64,000 nt of DNA from Oceanirhabdus sp942490885 (GCA_942490885.1 CALNYT010000002.1:4588001-4652000); one strand, 5' to 3'; positions 25,928 through 35,244 are shown, numbered from the stretch's first letter. The notes: generated by a model from the sequence alone, not told the origin. Numbers and translations are program-made.

Positions 25928-28431
25928 GCTTGTTGAATCCTACATCCTGTTTTATAATCAAATTCATCTTTAATCTTTTTAAACTCATTTTCATCAATTT
26001 CATTGGAAGTCTTTAAAGTTACTTCCAATGTGGATGGATTGAAAGAAGGATTCTTCTTCAAGCTTACATTAGCCTCATTACAAAGTCTTACAGCAAGATT
26101 TATTATTTCATTTTGGTTTACTGATTTACCAATAGCAAAACTCCATCCAGTTTCTTCTGCCAATTCTTCAATTTTATTCTTATATTTAGCACCAATTATT
26201 GGAGAAATAAAACTAAGCTCTATATATTTTCCATTAGAATTAGTTTTTATCCCTTTTTTATATGGTTTGAATTCTTCATAATAAAACTTTTGTTCAATAA
26301 TTTCAAAAGTTTTATTCTGTTCTAACTTCTCTTTTTCCTTATTTACTTGAAAGTAACTCTCATCATTTTTATTCAAAACATTCTCTTCTATGTTTTGTCC
26401 TTTTATTTGCAACTTAAGTCCTGTTTCATTTTTAAACTCTTCAATTTCTCCAGTTATTTTATAATCTGAGTTAAGAGTAACTAAAACCATATTTTCTCCA
26501 TGGTGATATGAAATCTTTTTAATGTCTCCATCTTTGAACAATTGTCGTATTACAACCTCTGCTGCATTGATATTAGTTTGCTCATTTATTTCTATACTCC
26601 AATTAGTTTCTTCTTCAAACTCCACCATTTTTTTATTTATTGAAGTATCTATAGCTCTAGGGAAATCAAAATTTAAAATAACTTTCTTTTGACCTAACAT
26701 ATAACTTGCCTTTTTATAATTATACTCATTAAAATATTTTTCCACAAACTCACCTAATTCATTTTGTTTTAGTTCCTTAGGCTTTAAATCTTCTTTCACA
26801 TCCTCGATGTTTCTAGCTTTGAAAAGAAATAACCTTCGTACATCACTCTCAAAATAAGGAGTCTCTATTACTATTTTTTGAATATTATCTACCTCTTCTT
26901 TTTCAAAAATATCTTTTCCATACCAGATATAGGCTAATTCTTCAACAGTAAACATTTTATCTAAGTATTTTTCTCTAACAAATTTGTGAAGCTTTTCAAT
27001 ATTATTTTCATTGTCACTTAATTTTTCTCTTTCACTCATAAAGTGACCAATATTTTTATTAAATTGTTTTCTTGGATTATAAATTTCTAGATTAAAGCTT
27101 TCTCCTGATTTAGGCGTATAAATTTTTTTTCTTATTTCAAGGTTCAATTCTTCTGAAAAATCTTTTATTATCTTCTCATCTCCATGTACTAGGAAGATGT
27201 GTTTAGGCATAAGTCGTGAGATAAGGGCTTTAATTTCTCCTTTATCTCCATGTGCGGAAAGTCCAACCTTTTCTATCTTACACTTTACAGGAATAATCTT
27301 ATTATTTATCTCAAGAACCCTATCTTTAGGCTCTTTCTCTAGAAGATTTAATAGTTTCCTTCCTGGTGCTTCCTCATCTTGATATCCCGTTATTACTATA
27401 TATCCATTCTCCATTGTTGCAATTTTTTCTGCATAGTATTGGCTTGGGCCACCTGTCAACATTCCTGAACTTGCGATAATAATGCTACTTTCTTTGCTTT
27501 CTAATACTTTCTGTCGTTCCTCTTTATTAGTTACAGGTATTATGTTCTCATCATAAAAAGGCTCAATACCTCTCAATACTTTTTTACCTAAGCTATTCTT
27601 TAAGTATGTAGGATTACGTTTATACATTCTGTTAATATCTTTAATCATACCATCTACATAAATATTAGCTTTTTTTAGTTTTTTAGCGTTCATTGCTTTC
27701 TTTAATATAAGTATAACTTCCTGTGCTCTACCTAATGCAAAAGCAGGTATTATCATTTTACCTTTTTTATCTATGCATTCATTAACAATATCTAATAGTC
27801 TTGCTTCTTCAACTTCTCTATTTGAATGAAGTTTATCTCCATATGTAGTTTCAAATATACCTATATCTGGCCTTAACTTAGGAACCTTTGCTCCTTCTAC
27901 TGATTTTTGAGAAAAAATAGAGAAATCACCTGAATAGAATACTGCACCTTCTTTGCCTTTTAAATAAACACAGCTCGCTCCTGCAATATGCCCTGCGTTA
28001 TAAAAAGTTAACCTTATATCTTCTAAAATTTCAAACTCAACTTCATAGTTTATTGTAAATATTCTATTTAACATATTTTCCACATCTATCTCTGCATAAA
28101 GAGGGATTTCAGCTTCTCTGTTGTTCATGATTTTCAAGCTATCATAAAGCAATACTCTAACCAAATCCTTAGTCATATTATTCATATAAATTCTAGCGTT
28201 GGGGTATTCCTTGCTTATTATAGGCAATGTTCCAATATGATCTAGATGTGCATGACTTATAATTATTCCATCTACCCCACCTTGTTCTTGAATGCTTCTA
28301 AAATCAGGCATAGGATCTTTAGATACGCTTTGGCGTAAGCCCGAATCCATCAATATGTTTTTACCATCTATATTAATTAATATACAACTTGCTCCTACCT
28401 CGTAGGCTCCTCCTAAAAAAGAAACTTTCAT
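25924..28431 (-). CDS. beta-CASP metallo-beta-lactamase RNase-like protein with a long C-terminal extension
   Basis: Residues 1-440 are a metallo-beta-lactamase/beta-CASP unit: SHAHLDH (residues 59-65), GHIAGAS, YSGDF, ETTYGD, ASSGMLTGGPS near 320, and VGLSAHGDKGE in the RMMBL-like end. These suggest an RNA endo/exonuclease related to the CPSF-73/RNase J group. About 390 further residues follow, containing two or more diverged alpha/beta units that each end like FEEETNWSIEIN, FKNETGLKLQIKG or FDYKTGCRIQQ. They look KH-like and probably bind RNA. The ATG start is six bases upstream-adjacent to a weak GGAGT-type site. It ends at a shared terminator. Confidence 0.85.
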   Translation of the reverse strand: MKVSFLGGAYEVGASCILINIDGKNILMDSGLRQSVSKDPMPDFRSIQEQGGVDGIIISHAHLDHIGTLPIISKEYPNARIYMNNMTKDLVRVLLYDSLKIMNNREAEIPLYAEIDVENMLNRIFTINYEVEFEILEDIRLTFYNAGHIAGASCVYLKGKEGAVFYSGDFSIFSQKSVEGAKVPKLRPDIGIFETTYGDKLHSNREVEEARLLDIVNECIDKKGKMIIPAFALGRAQEVILILKKAMNAKKLKKANIYVDGMIKDINRMYKRNPTYLKNSLGKKVLRGIEPFYDENIIPVTNKEERQKVLESKESSIIIASSGMLTGGPSQYYAEKIATMENGYIVITGYQDEEAPGRKLLNLLEKEPKDRVLEINNKIIPVKCKIEKVGLSAHGDKGEIKALISRLMPKHIFLVHGDEKIIKDFSEELNLEIRKKIYTPKSGESFNLEIYNPRKQFNKNIGHFMSEREKLSDNENNIEKLHKFVREKYLDKMFTVEELAYIWYGKDIFEKEEVDNIQKIVIETPYFESDVRRLFLFKARNIEDVKEDLKPKELKQNELGEFVEKYFNEYNYKKASYMLGQKKVILNFDFPRAIDTSINKKMVEFEEETNWSIEINEQTNINAAEVVIRQLFKDGDIKKISYHHGENMVLVTLNSDYKITGEIEEFKNETGLKLQIKGQNIEENVLNKNDESYFQVNKEKEKLEQNKTFEIIEQKFYYEEFKPYKKGIKTNSNGKYIELSFISPIIGAKYKNKIEELAEETGWSFAIGKSVNQNEIINLAVRLCNEANVSLKKNPSFNPSTLEVTLKTSNEIDENEFKKIKDEFDYKTGCRIQQA

Positions 28432-28478
28432 CTATTTGACCACTCCTGTTTTTATCTTAGCATACTGAAAAATAACAC

Positions 28479-28501
28479 AGTGCATTTAAATCACTATGCT
28501 A
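28479..28501 (-). terminator. short hairpin after the PD-(D/E)XK remnant
   Basis: CATAGTG and CACTGTG flank ATTTAAATG on the minus strand, followed by TTATTTTT. Confidence 0.5.
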
Positions 28502-28983
28502 TATCCATACCATATATATTTCCTTACCTTCAACTATAGCTTTGTGCTGTTTATATTCTTTATTTTTGTTAAAATCATATATGACTAGATATCCTTTATC
28601 TAATCCTTGAACATCTAAATACTCTACTAACTGTTTAAGTCCTTTTTTATGATACTCTTCACCATACCATATTTTTAGTTCTGCCACATATTTATATCTA
28701 TTATAAGTTACAACAACATCTAGTCTCTTTTCTTGGGAAATCTGTGCTTCCTTAAAATCAAAACCTATTCCATTAATTATTGGCTTTAAAAAAGCTAAAA
28801 ACAATAGTCTGCCATAGTCTTTTCCTCGACACTTTTTTTTGCTGTCATATGATTGTATATTACATGTTCAAATACTTTATTATTTACTATACATTTGTTA
28901 TTGTCATTTCTTATTATTTCAAAAATTTGTGCCAAAGAAATCTTGGGTTCAGTAGAAACATAACCTATATTTTCTCCTAGCAA
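28499..28983 (-). pseudogene. remnant of an AAA-ATPase/PD-(D/E)XK (DUF1703-type) protein
   Basis: Two minus-strand fragments overlap in different frames. The upstream one (28983-28795) reads GYVSTEPKISLAQIFEIIRN; the downstream one (28804-28499) reads LAFLKPIINGIGFDFKEAQI and then RLDVVVTYN, VAELKIWYGE and GYLVIYDFNKNKEY. In clostridial AAA-ATPase/DUF1703 proteins these pieces belong to one polypeptide, with RLDVVV and ELKIW forming the PD-(D/E)XK nuclease core. The ATPase half and the linker are missing and the join is out of frame. It is a decayed gene of a family often found in multiple copies. Confidence 0.75.
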
Positions 28984-29357
28984 AATACTTGAATACCCCT
29001 TACAAATTATGAAATATAGTTACTAATATTATATCCAATTATTATAGTTCTAACAACCGTAGCTCTACTTGGGATATTGCTATGATTTTTACTATTTCTC
29101 AAATAAATTTTACAACTGACAACTTATGTGTTACAATTAAGTTGTCGCAAGTAACAACTTTTATTTTGATAAGAGTTGCTACTTTTTTTATTATTTTAAC
29201 ATAAAAAATGTCTATATAGTTTTACGTGATATTTTGATTATGTCCAATATTTGATTTTTTATAGAAAGCATAAAAAAAATTTGTCTTTACCAAGATATAT
29301 GCTTATTTTTATACCTAATTTTAGGATTTTTATTTTGAAGAAGGGGGTATTTAGAAA
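28984..29357. other. long 5' region upstream of the osmoprotectant transporter operon
   Basis: No gene is seen. The stretch carries a set of overlapping hairpins at 29119-29190 (listed separately) and AT-rich sequence with possible promoters on either side of it. Confidence 0.5.
29119..29190 (+). promoter_or_regulatory. candidate attenuator with competing hairpins
   Basis: ACAACTTA (29119-29126) pairs with TAAGTTGT (29138-29145). AAGTTGT (29139-29145) can instead pair with ACAACTT (29154-29160). The latter overlaps AGTAACAACT (29150-29159), which pairs with AGTTGCTACT (29174-29183) ahead of a run of seven T. The three helices are mutually exclusive in the order expected for attenuation. It lies about 170 bases upstream of the transporter genes. 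Confidence 0.4.
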
Positions 29358-30470
29358 TTGATTAAATTTGAAAACGTGAAAAAATCTTTTAAAAACAACG
29401 TAGTAATTGAAAATTTAAATTTAGAAATAAAAAAAGGAGAATTTGTTGTACTCATTGGTGAAAGTGGATGTGGAAAAACTACCACAATGAAAATGATTAA
29501 TAAACTTATAGAGTCTACTGATGGGAAAATATATATAGATGGAAAAGACATCTCCAAAATTAATCCTATTGAACTTCGTAGAAATATTGGTTATGTAATT
29601 CAAAAAGTTGGGTTACTTCCTCATATGACTGTAGGGGAAAATATAGAATTAGTTCCTTTACTAAAAAATTGGGATTCAGAAAAAAGAAATAAAAGAGCAA
29701 AAGAACTATTAGATTTAGTGGGATTACCCTCTAATGAATACTACCAAAGATATCCTCATGAACTTAGTGGAGGACAGCAACAAAGAATTGGAATTGCTAG
29801 AGCTCTTGCTGTTAATCCAGATGTTATTTTGATGGATGAACCTTTTTCAGCACTTGACCCAATTACACGAGAACAGTTGCAGGATGAGATGACTAGATTA
29901 CAAGAAGAGCTTGGAAAAACTATCGTACTAGTATCTCATGACATGGATGAAGCAATAAAACTTGCAGATAAAATCGCAGTAATGGATAAAGGTAAAGTAA
30001 TTCAATTCGATTCTCCTGAAGAAATTTTACTTAATCCAGTTAATGAATTTGTAGAAAACTTTGTTGGAAAAGATCGTTTATGGAGACAACCGGAATTATT
30101 ACTAGCTAAAGATATTATGGTAAAAGATTATTCAAAAACTTTACTAAGCAGAACTCCAGCTCAAGCTATAGAAAAAATGAAAGAGAAAAAATTAGAATTT
30201 TTAGTTGTTGTAAATAAGGATTACAATTACGAAGGATATGTTACAAGAAAAGAATTAAGGAATAATGATTCTAAAATGAAAATGAAGGATATAAAAAATA
30301 CAAGTATTGAGCCTATTCATGAGGACTTAAATATGGTTGAAGTTATTAATATTATGAAGGACAAGCATGTTAAATTTATTCCTGTGGTTAATAAGGAGAA
30401 TATCCTTAAAGGGGTAATTACAAAAAGCAGTTTGTTAAATGTTATATCCGATTTAATTATTACAGATTAA
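29358..30470 (+). CDS. osmoprotectant ABC transporter ATP-binding protein (OpuCA/OpuBA-like)
   Basis: The 370-residue ATPase drives uptake of betaine, carnitine or choline-type compatible solutes. Walker A is GESGCGKTT (residues 34-42), the signature is LSGGQQQRIGIARAL near 135, and Walker B is VILMDEPFSALDP near 156. Two CBS domains follow (about 250-370), the module that senses ionic strength or nucleotides in this family. The start is TTG with an AAGGGGG site. The permease/binding-protein gene follows 20 bases downstream. Confidence 0.93.
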   Translation: MIKFENVKKSFKNNVVIENLNLEIKKGEFVVLIGESGCGKTTTMKMINKLIESTDGKIYIDGKDISKINPIELRRNIGYVIQKVGLLPHMTVGENIELVPLLKNWDSEKRNKRAKELLDLVGLPSNEYYQRYPHELSGGQQQRIGIARALAVNPDVILMDEPFSALDPITREQLQDEMTRLQEELGKTIVLVSHDMDEAIKLADKIAVMDKGKVIQFDSPEEILLNPVNEFVENFVGKDRLWRQPELLLAKDIMVKDYSKTLLSRTPAQAIEKMKEKKLEFLVVVNKDYNYEGYVTRKELRNNDSKMKMKDIKNTSIEPIHEDLNMVEVINIMKDKHVKFIPVVNKENILKGVITKSSLLNVISDLIITD

Positions 30471-30490
30471 ATGAAAGGTGTTGATATTAA

Positions 30491-32053
30491 TTGAGTTTAG
30501 ATTATATGTTAAATAATATGGGATTAATTATAGAAAAATTGATTCAACATATGCAAATCACTTTGATTGCTGTGTTATTTGCTGTTGTTGTAGGTGTACC
30601 TTTAGGTATTATCGTGTCAAGAAGTGAAAAGGGCGGAAAAATCATTCTAGGAATCGCCAATATATTTCAAACTATTCCTAGTTTAGCTTTGTTCGGATTT
30701 ATTATACCCTTACCTTTAATAGGTGGAATAGGTTATAAGCCTGCAGTAATTGTATTATTTTTATATGCCCTTCTTCCTATAATAAAAAACACATATATAG
30801 GAATCAATAGTGTGGATGATGCAATTATTGAATCAGCTAGAGGTATGGGGATGACTCCAAGACAGATTTTGTTAATGGTAACTCTTCCTTTAGCTTTCCC
30901 TATAATTATGGGAGGAATAAGGGTTGCTACTGTTATAAATATAGGAACTGCAACAATTGCTTCTTTAATAGGTGCTGGTGGTTTAGGAGATTTTATTTTT
31001 AGAGGAATATCTATGAGTGATACAGGAATAATTTTAGCCGGCGCTATTCCTACTACAATTTTAGCTTTATCAGTAGATTTTGTACTGGGATTACTAGAAA
31101 AGAATTTACCTGTAAGTGCTATAGGGCACATGATTACAAATAAAAAAGCCGTTAAAAAAGTTATAGCTTTTATTCTTATACCTATAATCGCTATTGGTAG
31201 CATACTTTATATCAAATCATCCAAATCAGATCAATCAAATAAAGTTATTACAATTGGAACTAAGAATTTTACAGAATCTCGTTTAATGGGACAACTCTTA
31301 TCAGTATATATCGAAAATAATACCAGTTTAAAAACTAATGTAGTTGAATTAGGTGGAACCTTTCCTTCTTTTAAAGCTGTTGAATCAAAAGATATTGATA
31401 TGTATGTTGAATATACTGGAACAGGATATGTAACACTGCTTAAAAAGGAAGGTGAAATACCTTCATCTCAAGAGGTATTTGATACTGTAAAGGAAGAATT
31501 CAATGATAAATTCGGACTTAGTTGGTTAAATCCTTTAGGCTTTAATAATACTTATACTTTAGCTATCAAAAGAGAAACTGCTGAAAAGTATAATATAAAA
31601 ACTTTTTCTGATTTAGCGAAATACTCTGATGAATTTGTCCTAGGTGCAACAGCTGAAATTTTAGAACGTCCTGATGGTTTTCCTGGTTTAAAAGAGTTAT
31701 ATAATTTAAACTTCAAGGACATTAAAGCTTTAGATCCAGGGCTTCGTTATAATGCAATTGAGAGCAATCAAGTTCAAGTTATAGATGCTTTTTCTACAGA
31801 TGGAAAGATACAAGAATTAGATCTTGTGGTGTTAAAGGATGATAAAGAGTATTTCCCTCCTTATTATGCTGCCCCTTTAGTTAATAATAAAACTTTAGAA
31901 GAAAATGAAGAAATGAGATCATTATTGGAAGCCTTAGAAAATATCCTTGATGATGAACAGATGCAAAAGTTAAACTATAAAGCTGATGTAAAAAAAGAAG
32001 ATTTAAAAGCTATAGCTATTGAATTCTTAAAAAGTAGAGATTTAATTAAGTAA
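30491..32053 (+). CDS. osmoprotectant ABC permease fused to substrate-binding domain (OpuCB-OpuCC type)
   Basis: The 520-residue protein joins two parts. Residues 1-215 are an ABC permease with the EAA-like loop ESARGMGMTPRQILLMVTLP near 115. After a membrane segment near 222-240, residues of about 250-520 form an extracellular quaternary-ammonium binding domain: ITIGTKNFTESRLMGQLLS, VELGGTFPSFKAV, DMYVEYTGTG. The start is TTG with an AAAGGTG site. With the upstream ATPase it makes a complete two-gene importer; the fusion tethers the receptor to the channel. A strong terminator follows. Confidence 0.94.
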   Translation: MSLDYMLNNMGLIIEKLIQHMQITLIAVLFAVVVGVPLGIIVSRSEKGGKIILGIANIFQTIPSLALFGFIIPLPLIGGIGYKPAVIVLFLYALLPIIKNTYIGINSVDDAIIESARGMGMTPRQILLMVTLPLAFPIIMGGIRVATVINIGTATIASLIGAGGLGDFIFRGISMSDTGIILAGAIPTTILALSVDFVLGLLEKNLPVSAIGHMITNKKAVKKVIAFILIPIIAIGSILYIKSSKSDQSNKVITIGTKNFTESRLMGQLLSVYIENNTSLKTNVVELGGTFPSFKAVESKDIDMYVEYTGTGYVTLLKKEGEIPSSQEVFDTVKEEFNDKFGLSWLNPLGFNNTYTLAIKRETAEKYNIKTFSDLAKYSDEFVLGATAEILERPDGFPGLKELYNLNFKDIKALDPGLRYNAIESNQVQVIDAFSTDGKIQELDLVVLKDDKEYFPPYYAAPLVNNKTLEENEEMRSLLEALENILDDEQMQKLNYKADVKKEDLKAIAIEFLKSRDLIK

Positions 32054-32080
32054 TTGAATATGATTTATAAACACTATTTT

Positions 32081-32119
32081 AAAAAGGTACTTGCTCAAAA
32101 TTCCCAAGTACCTTTTTTT
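32081..32119 (+). terminator. terminator after the osmoprotectant operon
   Basis: AAAAAGGTACTTG pairs with CAAGTACCTTTTT (interrupted loop), followed by TT. Confidence 0.9.
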
Positions 32120-32144
32120 CTTTATAAGTTCACTTTTTTGTTAT

Positions 32145-32249
32145 CTAATATCTTCTATAGCAATTTGGGTAATAATATTGTGTATAATATGGGTAAGGTC
32201 TATATGCACGTCTAAATGTCCAAAACAATAATATTGGTAAAAAGAACAT
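32145..32249 (-). CDS. 34-residue protein with hydrophobic start and Tyr-rich tail
   Basis: This short gene has an excellent GAGGAGG site six bases before the ATG. The product reads MFFLPILLFWTFRRA and then RPYPYYTQYYYPN, ending in RRY. It combines a short membrane-like segment with a Tyr/Arg-rich tail. I know no named family. The composition resembles small coat or morphogenetic spore proteins, an inference only. Confidence 0.65.
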   Translation of the reverse strand: MFFLPILLFWTFRRAYRPYPYYTQYYYPNCYRRY

Positions 32250-32454
32250 AGTATACCTCCTCTTCATCTGCTTTTGAAAACTAATGTAATATATAATACA
32301 TCTTTATTCATTATATGCAGCATTTGAAAACTTTCCATTATTAATATAATACATGTAGATAGTAAGAAGTTCACAAGTTAAAATTTATTAGCTAAAAACA
32401 CGATGATAGTATATACTTAATTCATTAATATATACAAAAAAGGGGTTAATTGTA

Positions 32455-32940
32455 ATGTGTGTAAATCTTATAGAATTTATTAAAATGAATGAAACTGAAT
32501 TTGATCAATTTTGCAAGTTAGAAAAAGAAAGTTATGCTGAAGATCTGTATAAGGTGTTTAATATATCAAAGGAAGAATGCTATACTCAATCATCAAAAAC
32601 ATTCGAAACTTATCTCGCTGACGGAATAAACAGTGAAAATAATTATTTATACAGTATTATTGATACAGAAGGTAATAACCAAATAGGTACCCTCTGGCTT
32701 AATGTTAGAGAAAAAAACAATATTAAAGAACTGTTTATAGCTTCTATTAGAATTTTTGATGAGTATCAAGGAAAAGGTTATGGAAAAGCTTCAATGTCAT
32801 TGATAGATGAAAAAGCTTCTGAACTGAATGCAGATAAAATTACACTTCATGTTTTTGGATATAATAAAACAGCAATTTCATTATACGAAAAAGCTGGTTT
32901 TGAACCATTTAGCGTGAATATGGAGAAATATTTGAAATGA
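32455..32940 (+). CDS. GNAT-family N-acetyltransferase
   Basis: The 161-residue protein has the GNAT acetyl-CoA loop YQGKGYGKASMSL near residue 103 and the C-terminal signature GYNKTAISLYEKAGFEP. The acceptor substrate is unknown. It has an AAGGGG site and is transcribed alone, convergent with a PHP phosphatase gene with which it shares a terminator. Confidence 0.92.
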   Translation: MCVNLIEFIKMNETEFDQFCKLEKESYAEDLYKVFNISKEECYTQSSKTFETYLADGINSENNYLYSIIDTEGNNQIGTLWLNVREKNNIKELFIASIRIFDEYQGKGYGKASMSLIDEKASELNADKITLHVFGYNKTAISLYEKAGFEPFSVNMEKYLK

Positions 32941-32972
32941 TATGCAACTAATCTATTCCATATTAACTCATA

Positions 32973-33003
32973 GAAAAGACTTGTCTTGAGGACAAGTCTT
33001 TTC
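32973..33003. terminator. bidirectional terminator
   Basis: GAAAAGACTTGTC and GACAAGTCTTTTC are exact complements separated by five bases, between convergent genes. Confidence 0.9.
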
Positions 33004-33007
33004 CCAT

Positions 33008-33790
33008 TTATCGGAAATACTCTTTCTTTCTATTCTTATAATAAACCGGCTTTAGTCCACTTATTTCAGCAATTTCCAAAGCTAATTTAAAATTACTCCC
33101 AATTGCATCAACATGATGAGCATCTGATCCAATTGTCACTGTGTTACCACCAAGTTCTCTGAATCGCTTATATATCTTTATAAGTTCCTCAGCTGATTTA
33201 TTATTCCCTATTCTTTTAGTGCTTATCTCCATAGACTTATCTCTTAAAGCAATTTCTCTAAGCGCTTCGTCAATCAAGCTCTTATGTTCATGGTAATAAA
33301 GTTCTTTATCATCATATTTTAAGTATCTTGCTATATAATCAATATGAGAGAGAGAGTCTAAGTAATCATTCTCCTTTATCCCTTTAATCATAGACTCAAA
33401 ATACAGACTATAAGCTTCTTTCTTACTTCTGCATTCACCTCTTTCTGAATCATAGAACTCATAAATATTTTCTATATCATAGGGTGAATGAACTGAACAC
33501 AATATGAAATCAAAATCTCTATCTTTAATAATCTCAATGTTTCTTTGAACAGCTTCTCTTCTAAGCCCCATCTCTATTCCAAATAACAGCTTGTCCCCTC
33601 TGAATTTTGAATACTCCTTATAAAACTTATCAAGATCAACATCACAAAAACTTTCTTCGTAATCATTTATATCCATATGCTCCGTTAAGACCATTCCTAT
33701 TCCAAGCTCATCTGCCCTTTTTATTGCATCCTTAAGAACCAATTCGCTGTCCCCTGAAAGTATCGTGTGTACGTGTGAATCAAAAATCAT
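33008..33790 (-). CDS. PHP-domain phosphatase, histidinol-phosphatase (HisJ) family, copy 2
   Basis: This is a paralogue of the gene at 20133-20915. From the ATG seven bases after TGGAGGA both encode 260 residues, and well over half of the positions match by eye. The PHP motifs are intact (DSHVHT, TEHMD, GIEMGLR, SVHSPY, GSDAHH). The second motif differs as TEHMD versus TDHMD. Upstream on the same strand is a homocysteine methyltransferase wreck, so its promoter may lie in that decayed DNA. The substrate is not certain. Confidence 0.88.
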   Translation of the reverse strand: MIFDSHVHTILSGDSELVLKDAIKRADELGIGMVLTEHMDINDYEESFCDVDLDKFYKEYSKFRGDKLLFGIEMGLRREAVQRNIEIIKDRDFDFILCSVHSPYDIENIYEFYDSERGECRSKKEAYSLYFESMIKGIKENDYLDSLSHIDYIARYLKYDDKELYYHEHKSLIDEALREIALRDKSMEISTKRIGNNKSAEELIKIYKRFRELGGNTVTIGSDAHHVDAIGSNFKLALEIAEISGLKPVYYKNRKKEYFR

Positions 33791-33824
33791 ATTCTTTTCC
33801 TCCAAATAAAAATGTAATTCTTTA

Positions 33825-34112
33825 TTAAATGATCTGATTTAACTTTTTTGCAATTTCATTGATATGGGAATCATCTGTGCCACAGCAACCACCAAAATTG
33901 TTGTTCCATCAATTAATTTGCCATCACTTCTAATCATAAAACTAATAATATACGGTAATCCTGTGTTTTCCATTGCCCTTGCCATACCTATAGCTTCCAC
34001 CAACGCAGGCATAATACCTGCATATAAAAAATCTACTTTAGCTTCTAAAAACAATCTTGCCTGCCACGAATGAAATTCAAATATATGAGATTTTATTATA
34101 TTTTCATAGAAT
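33825..34112 (-). pseudogene. homocysteine S-methyltransferase remnant with internal deletion
   Basis: The first frame reads HSWQARLFLEAKVDFLYAGI and then GMARAMENTGLPYIISFMIR up to DGTTI, which is the middle of a homocysteine methyltransferase-type barrel. At that point the frame changes and the sequence GGCCGTDDSHINEIAKKL begins, which is the C-terminal end of the same family with its zinc-binding Cys pair. The N-terminal third and the segment between these parts are missing. It is inactive. Confidence 0.8.
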
Positions 34113-34193
34113 TATTGCAACAGTTCTCCCTCTCCTACTACCCCAATAACTATCTTCCTTAGTGAATCTACCTATCTTTGGATCAAAATATCC
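34104..34193 (-). pseudogene. fragment of an RHS-repeat core domain
   Basis: A 29-codon open stretch begins YFDPKIGRFTKEDSYWG, which is the diagnostic end of the RHS-associated core (YYDPxxGRFxxEDPxxG). A stop precedes it by one codon and no other part of an RHS protein is nearby. It appears to be a scrap of a polymorphic toxin or wall-associated protein gene. Confidence 0.65.
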
Positions 34194-34237
34194 TTAATAA
34201 AGTATTAAGTACATGCTCAATGTAAAACATTAAAAAA

Positions 34238-34274
34238 AGGACACATAAAAAATAGTATTATTTCAATGTGTCCT
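34238..34274 (-). terminator. terminator after the Rpn-type pseudogene
   Basis: AGGACACAT and ATGTGTCCT form a perfect stem, followed by a run of T on the minus strand. Confidence 0.8.
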
Positions 34275-34282
34275 AATTTCTT

Positions 34283-35244
34283 TTAATGTAATGTTGATTT
34301 TTGTAATTCTTCAACTGTTTCTTTATCTAATCCTGTTGCTTCAATTACTACTTCAAATGACATACCCATTTTAAGCAGCTTTATTGCAACTTCCTTTGCT
34401 TTTTTGTCTTCTCCTTTTTCTTCAGCTTTAGTTACTCTCCTCTTAATACTTTCTTCTAAGTTTTTACCTAAATTACTTACCATGTCCTCCACCTCCGTAT
34501 CAGAAGCTTTATTTAATATTTCTATAATTTCATTTTCCATTTCATCTGAATATCTATTTTTTAATATACCTACTATCCAATTTTTAAATAATTTAATTTG
34601 TTCAATTGATGATTTTCTCTTTATTACCCTTCCTATCAACTTTAATCTTTTTATAATCTCTTCATCATCAATGTCTGCTTGATCTAAAGAAAATACTGAA
34701 CTTATTATACTTGATATTTCAAGTAGTTCATCACTGTTCATTCTATTTATATCATATAATAAATATTTATAGTCTATTATGAAATCTTCAAATAATTCAT
34801 ACCCACTTAGTACTTCCTTGAAACTTCTTGCTGCTGTCCAATTGTTTTTTCCATTATACACTATCATTGGTACAATGGCTGGTAGTCTAAAGTTCTTTCT
34901 TTTTAATTCTTTTTTATCTATATTTTTTAATTCATCTCTCCATATTTCACTCATGTACATAAAAAGCTTTATTGGCATTGAGTAATCAACCTTTTATTGG
35001 AGTTCTAGAAGTATATAAAATATTATATCTTCTCCATTTATGTTAACCTTATACACAATATCTGCTTCTTCTTCTTTAAAGTCTTCTAATATAAATTCTT
35101 TATCCACAAGAACTAAGTTTTCTTCCTTTACTTCATTAACCCAATCTTTTTTACAAAGTCTCTTAAAAATTCTATAAATGTTTTCTTGTGTCTTAATAAA
35201 GTTTTATACCCCAAATCATGTTCTGTGATAGGTTTTTCAGTCAT
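34283..35244 (-). pseudogene. Rpn-family (PD-(D/E)XK) recombination-promoting nuclease/transposase, broken
   Basis: The reading starts MTEKPITEHDLGYKTLLRHK and continues through FIEFLRDF. A single-base frameshift in a poly-A run then gives DWVNEVKEENLVLVDKEFIL. A TAA replaces a sense codon after LLELQ, and the frame continues VDYSMPIKLFMYMSEIW to a normal C-terminus ending near VEELQKSTLH. The family promotes RecA-independent recombination; the copy is dead unless the last 231 codons are expressed from the internal ATG at 34978. The C-terminus carries the coiled, Lys/Glu-rich tail usual for the family. Confidence 0.8.
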
